Both the position numbers and the translations under genes were made by a program. The notes beneath the pieces were generated by a model, which saw nothing but the letters and a program-made list of their open reading frames with translations, searched no databases and was not told the DNA's origin. Shown here one piece after another: positions 4,907 through 6,863 of a DNA stretch of 6,863 nucleotides. How positions within the stretch are numbered: the first letter of the stretch is position 1; the number at the start of each line of letters is the position of its first letter. The DNA lies in NCBI GenBank assembly GCA_030656535.1, contig JAUSPL010000488.1:1-6863 (forward strand). The letters are read 5' to 3'. The DNA is from Gemmobacter sp. (GTDB lineage: Bacteria; Pseudomonadota; Alphaproteobacteria; Rhodobacterales; Rhodobacteraceae).

Positions 4907-6351
4907 GATCTCGGTCCTCCTGCGGTTTTGCGCCGCCTCCTGCGTGTCACCCACCAGACAATCAGTGCCAGTACCAGAACCGCCCCGGCCACCCCAACCC
5001 ATGCCGCCACCTGAAGCATGCGTAGCGGTGCGGGCATTTCCTCCTCGGGGGCGATGACAAGGTTGACATCCTGAGCCGTCACGGCGCTGTCGGGCCGTTC
5101 ACCAAAGGTGCTGCGGGTGAAATTGGCAAGCAGGGCGATCTGTTCGGCGCTCAGTTCATCGGCAAAGCCCGGCATTCCGGGGGCTCGGTAAAGCTTGCCG
5201 GGCTGTGCGCCATACAACAGCACCTGCAAAAGATTGGTCGGGTCGGTGCGGCGCAGTGCGGCGTTCTGGATCAGCGGCGGATAGAAGGCCTGCGGTTGCC
5301 CTTGCCCGGTGACGCCATGGCATGCGGCGCAATGATCGAGGTAAAGCCGTTCCGGCTCGGACAGATCCGTCCGCGATTGCGCTGCCACCATTTCTTCGCG
5401 GATCTGGTTATAGCGATGCTCCGGCGCGGCGCGGTCGGCTTCGGGGGGAATGATGGGAATATCCTGCACCCCGCCGGTGAGGGCCGGAATGGAACGAAGG
5501 TAGGCGGCAATGGCCACAAGGTCATTTTCCTCCAGATGGCTGGTGCTGTGCCGCACCACATCGGCCATCGGCCCAGCTGCCTGCACGACATTTCCAGAAA
5601 ACCCTGTGCGCAGGTAGTCCACCATGTCCTTTTCAGACCAGACGCCAACGCCCGTGACCGGGTCCGGCGTCAGGTTCGGGGCGAGCCAGCCGTCCATTTT
5701 CTCGCCGGAAAGGTAGCGGTCTTCCTGCACAGCGAAAAAGTCGTTGCGTGGCGTGTGGCACTCACCGCAATGTCCCAGATGGTTGACGAGGTAAGCCCCC
5801 CGGCTCAGCACCGGGTCGTCGGCGGGCGGCAGTTCGCGGTCATCCAGATACAGCCAGTTCCACGCCATAACCCCGGTGCGGATGTTGAACGGAAATGGCA
5901 GATCGGTTTCATCTTCTGGCGGCTGGTCAATCGGCACCTGGTCCTGCAGCCAAGCGTGAAGCGCATCAATGTCGGGATCGGTCATACCCCGGTAGGAGAA
6001 GTAAGGCATGGCAGGATAAAGCCGCCGGTTGGGGGCAACCCCCCGGCGCAACACGCGCTCCAGATCATCACGGCTGTAGCCGCCAATGCCGTATTGGTCA
6101 GAAGGGCTGATGTTGCTTGACACAATCGTGCCCATCGGGGTTTCAACCTGATACCCGCCCGACAGATCCTCCTGATGGCATGACATGCAACCTGCTGCAC
6201 GCGCGACATATTCCCCGCGTTCGACCAAGTCATTGGACGCGCCTTCGATCTCAGCAGCGCCGACAAGCGTAGCACTCAGGACGACAGGTAATGCGACGAA
6301 GGAGACCAAAAATCGGCTGCAAAACTGTATTTCCGTGGTCTCTTTTATCAT
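4903..6351 (-). CDS. Membrane-anchored triheme cytochrome c, dehydrogenase cytochrome subunit type
   Basis: Periplasmic, membrane-bound electron-transfer subunit of 482 residues, close to the length of the cytochrome subunit of alcohol/gluconate dehydrogenases. A signal peptide occupies residues 1-33 (cleavage near LVGAA/EIEG). There are three heme c motifs: CMSCH at 55-59, CGECH at 195-199 and CAACH at 341-345. Likely axial Met ligands are Met115 (YPAMPY), Met262 (GPMADV) and Met393 (GMPGF). LYPAMPYFSYRGMTD, LPFPFNIR, WNWLYLD and APNLTPDP are hallmarks of this family. A single C-terminal membrane helix (about 447-468) ends in a basic tail, RRRRRK. The start is the ATG at 6351, with a perfect AGGAGG 10 nt upstream; in-frame codons beyond it look non-coding. 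First gene of the operon, overlapping the flavoenzyme start by 4 bp. In known relatives this subunit takes electrons from a dehydrogenase and reduces ubiquinone; here the partner would be the amine flavoenzyme. Confidence 0.9.
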   Translation of the reverse strand: MIKETTEIQFCSRFLVSFVALPVVLSATLVGAAEIEGASNDLVERGEYVARAAGCMSCHQEDLSGGYQVETPMGTIVSSNISPSDQYGIGGYSRDDLERVLRRGVAPNRRLYPAMPYFSYRGMTDPDIDALHAWLQDQVPIDQPPEDETDLPFPFNIRTGVMAWNWLYLDDRELPPADDPVLSRGAYLVNHLGHCGECHTPRNDFFAVQEDRYLSGEKMDGWLAPNLTPDPVTGVGVWSEKDMVDYLRTGFSGNVVQAAGPMADVVRHSTSHLEENDLVAIAAYLRSIPALTGGVQDIPIIPPEADRAAPEHRYNQIREEMVAAQSRTDLSEPERLYLDHCAACHGVTGQGQPQAFYPPLIQNAALRRTDPTNLLQVLLYGAQPGKLYRAPGMPGFADELSAEQIALLANFTRSTFGERPDSAVTAQDVNLVIAPEEEMPAPLRMLQVAAWVGVAGAVLVLALIVWWVTRRRRRKTAGGPRS

Positions 6352-6514
6352 CAGAGAAGTCCCTCCTAACCCGTCCAACCGAGAGATCAGACTAGGCGCA
6401 GTTAAGATGAAGGCTGCCAATGCGCGGCGAGCGCGCGCTCTCGCAAGCGCACTACATGATACCTTAACCCCCTTGCGACCCGATGGGTTCCACCTCTGCA
6501 ACGAATACTTCTTG
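6352..6514 (-). promoter_or_regulatory. Leader/promoter region of the cytochrome-flavoenzyme operon
   Basis: These 163 bp between the triheme cytochrome start and the insertion-sequence end must hold the operon promoter unless the promoter was displaced by the insertion. AGGAGG sits just before the ATG. A perfect 12-bp palindrome GAGCGCGCGCTC occupies 6429-6440 and could be an operator, although GC-rich palindromes arise easily here. TATCAT (6456-6461, minus strand) resembles a -10 element, and TTGGCA (6415-6420, minus strand) a -35 element. Neither has a properly spaced partner, so no promoter is called. No coding sequence was recognised. Confidence 0.35.
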
Positions 6515-6698
6515 TGACCTGCCCCCCGGAAGTTCCCTTGGCGTCATGTAGAGTCTGCCCAACCTGAAGGAGCAGCCGACATGAGGAAAAGCCGCTTCAC
6601 GAAGGCGCAGATTATCGGGATGATCAAAGAACAGGAGGCGGGGCTGCCGACCGCAGAGCTGTGTCGGAAGCATGGGCTCAGTCCGGCGACGTTCTACA
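6515..6698 (+). mobile_element. Truncated IS3-family insertion sequence, left end
   Basis: The sequence from TGACCTGCCCCCCGG at 6515 has the look of the terminal inverted repeat of IS3-family (IS407-group-like) elements, recognised from memory. It is followed, as expected, by a short leader with GAAGGAG and orfA at 6581. Homology to the element is lost near 6698, within orfA. No right end, orfB or target duplication is visible, so the element is truncated, rearranged or interrupted. Confidence 0.7.
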
Positions 6699-6863
6699 TC
6701 TATGGACGTCTCTCCCGTTACAAGGTTTTCTTCGAACTGATCATACCGTTTTCCCAGGTTGCAAACATCTATCCGGCGTCACCGGATATCGGTGCGCCCA
6801 AATGGGAATTCCGAGTGGTGTGCCTCGACAATTGGTCGGCCTCAGCGGGCCATTATAGAAGCC
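6581..6863 (+). pseudogene. IS3-family transposase OrfA, 5' fragment fused to unrecognised sequence
   Basis: OrfA is the helix-turn-helix DNA-binding part of an IS3-type transposase, normally about 90-100 residues and followed by orfB by programmed frameshifting. Here the ATG at 6581 (GAAGGAG about 8 nt upstream) starts MRKSRFTKAQIIGMIKEQEA, then GLPTAELCRKHGLSPATFY, a very typical N-terminal helix-turn-helix. After residue 39 the expected K-rich segment and leucine-zipper region (KAKYGG..., LKALEEEN...) are missing. The frame stays open to the window end with an unrelated tail (IYGRLSRYKVFFELIIPF...). In the +1 frame, ATGGACGTCTCT at 6702-6713 would read MDVS, which resembles the next OrfA block, so a small internal deletion with frameshift is possible. 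The sequence after about 6714 is not recognised on either strand. Confidence 0.6.

Noticed and set aside
4907..5002. In-frame 32-codon extension of the flavoenzyme
   Set aside because: It overlaps the C-terminal membrane anchor of the upstream cytochrome in another frame and has Gly/Arg-rich composition. The ATG at 4906 has a good ribosome binding site and starts a Tat signal.
5296..6120. 274-codon plus-strand open frame
   Set aside because: It lies wholly antisense to the triheme cytochrome gene, whose heme motifs and family signatures are unambiguous. High GC commonly leaves such antisense frames open.
6352..6501. In-frame 50-codon extension of the triheme cytochrome
   Set aside because: Basic, low-complexity sequence from the leader; the internal ATG at 6351 has AGGAGG before it and begins a normal signal peptide.
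6661..6858. 65-codon plus-strand open frame at the right edge
   Set aside because: It starts inside the orfA helix-turn-helix region in another frame and shows no recognisable motif. The sequence after the junction remains unassigned.
1..6863. CRISPR array, tRNA or rRNA genes, phage attachment site
   Set aside because: No regularly spaced repeats, cloverleaf-like segments or ribosomal RNA sequence were seen on reading both strands. The methyltransferase relic alone does not define prophage ends.

Overview
The window looks like chromosomal DNA from a GC-rich alphaproteobacterium, most probably of the Rhodobacterales (Roseobacter/Paracoccus/Rhodobacter type). This rests on base composition, codon use and the general look of the proteins; no rRNA or other phylogenetic marker is present.

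Left part (1-1850): the 5' end of a 1-Cys type peroxiredoxin gene (minus strand, running off the window) is divergent from an oxyR-type LysR regulator across a short AT-richer intergenic region. This is a standard peroxide-defence pair, but the regulator lacks the second redox cysteine of E. coli OxyR. oxyR converges, with only 9 bp between the stop codons, on a gene for an exported DsbA-like thiol oxidoreductase (minus strand).

Middle (1844-2846): directly upstream of the DsbA gene, and overlapping it by ATGA, is the 3' part of an L,D-transpeptidase (YkuD) gene. Its catalytic His and Cys are present, but its N-terminal part is gone. Near base 2272 the transpeptidase homology stops. Remains of a phage-type cytosine-5 DNA methyltransferase then begin on the opposite strand, with a frameshift inside motif VIII, a second frame change and an in-frame TAG. 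This is a decayed insertion/rearrangement scar. About 150 bp without genes and a perfect 10-bp hairpin separate it from the next operon.

Right part (2847-6351, minus strand): three genes whose ends overlap form a tight operon. In order of transcription they are a membrane-anchored triheme cytochrome c (like the cytochrome subunit of alcohol and gluconate dehydrogenases), a Tat-exported flavin amine oxidase/dehydrogenase, and a small exported monoheme cytochrome c. Together they suggest a periplasmic flavoenzyme that passes electrons from an unknown amine or amino acid to cytochromes, and so to the respiratory chain, instead of (or as well as) to O2. This is the most interesting system in the window.

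Right edge (6515-6863): the left end of an IS3-family element and the start of its orfA lie 163 bp upstream of the operon. The orfA homology ends after about 39 codons and runs into unrecognised sequence, so the element is truncated or internally rearranged.
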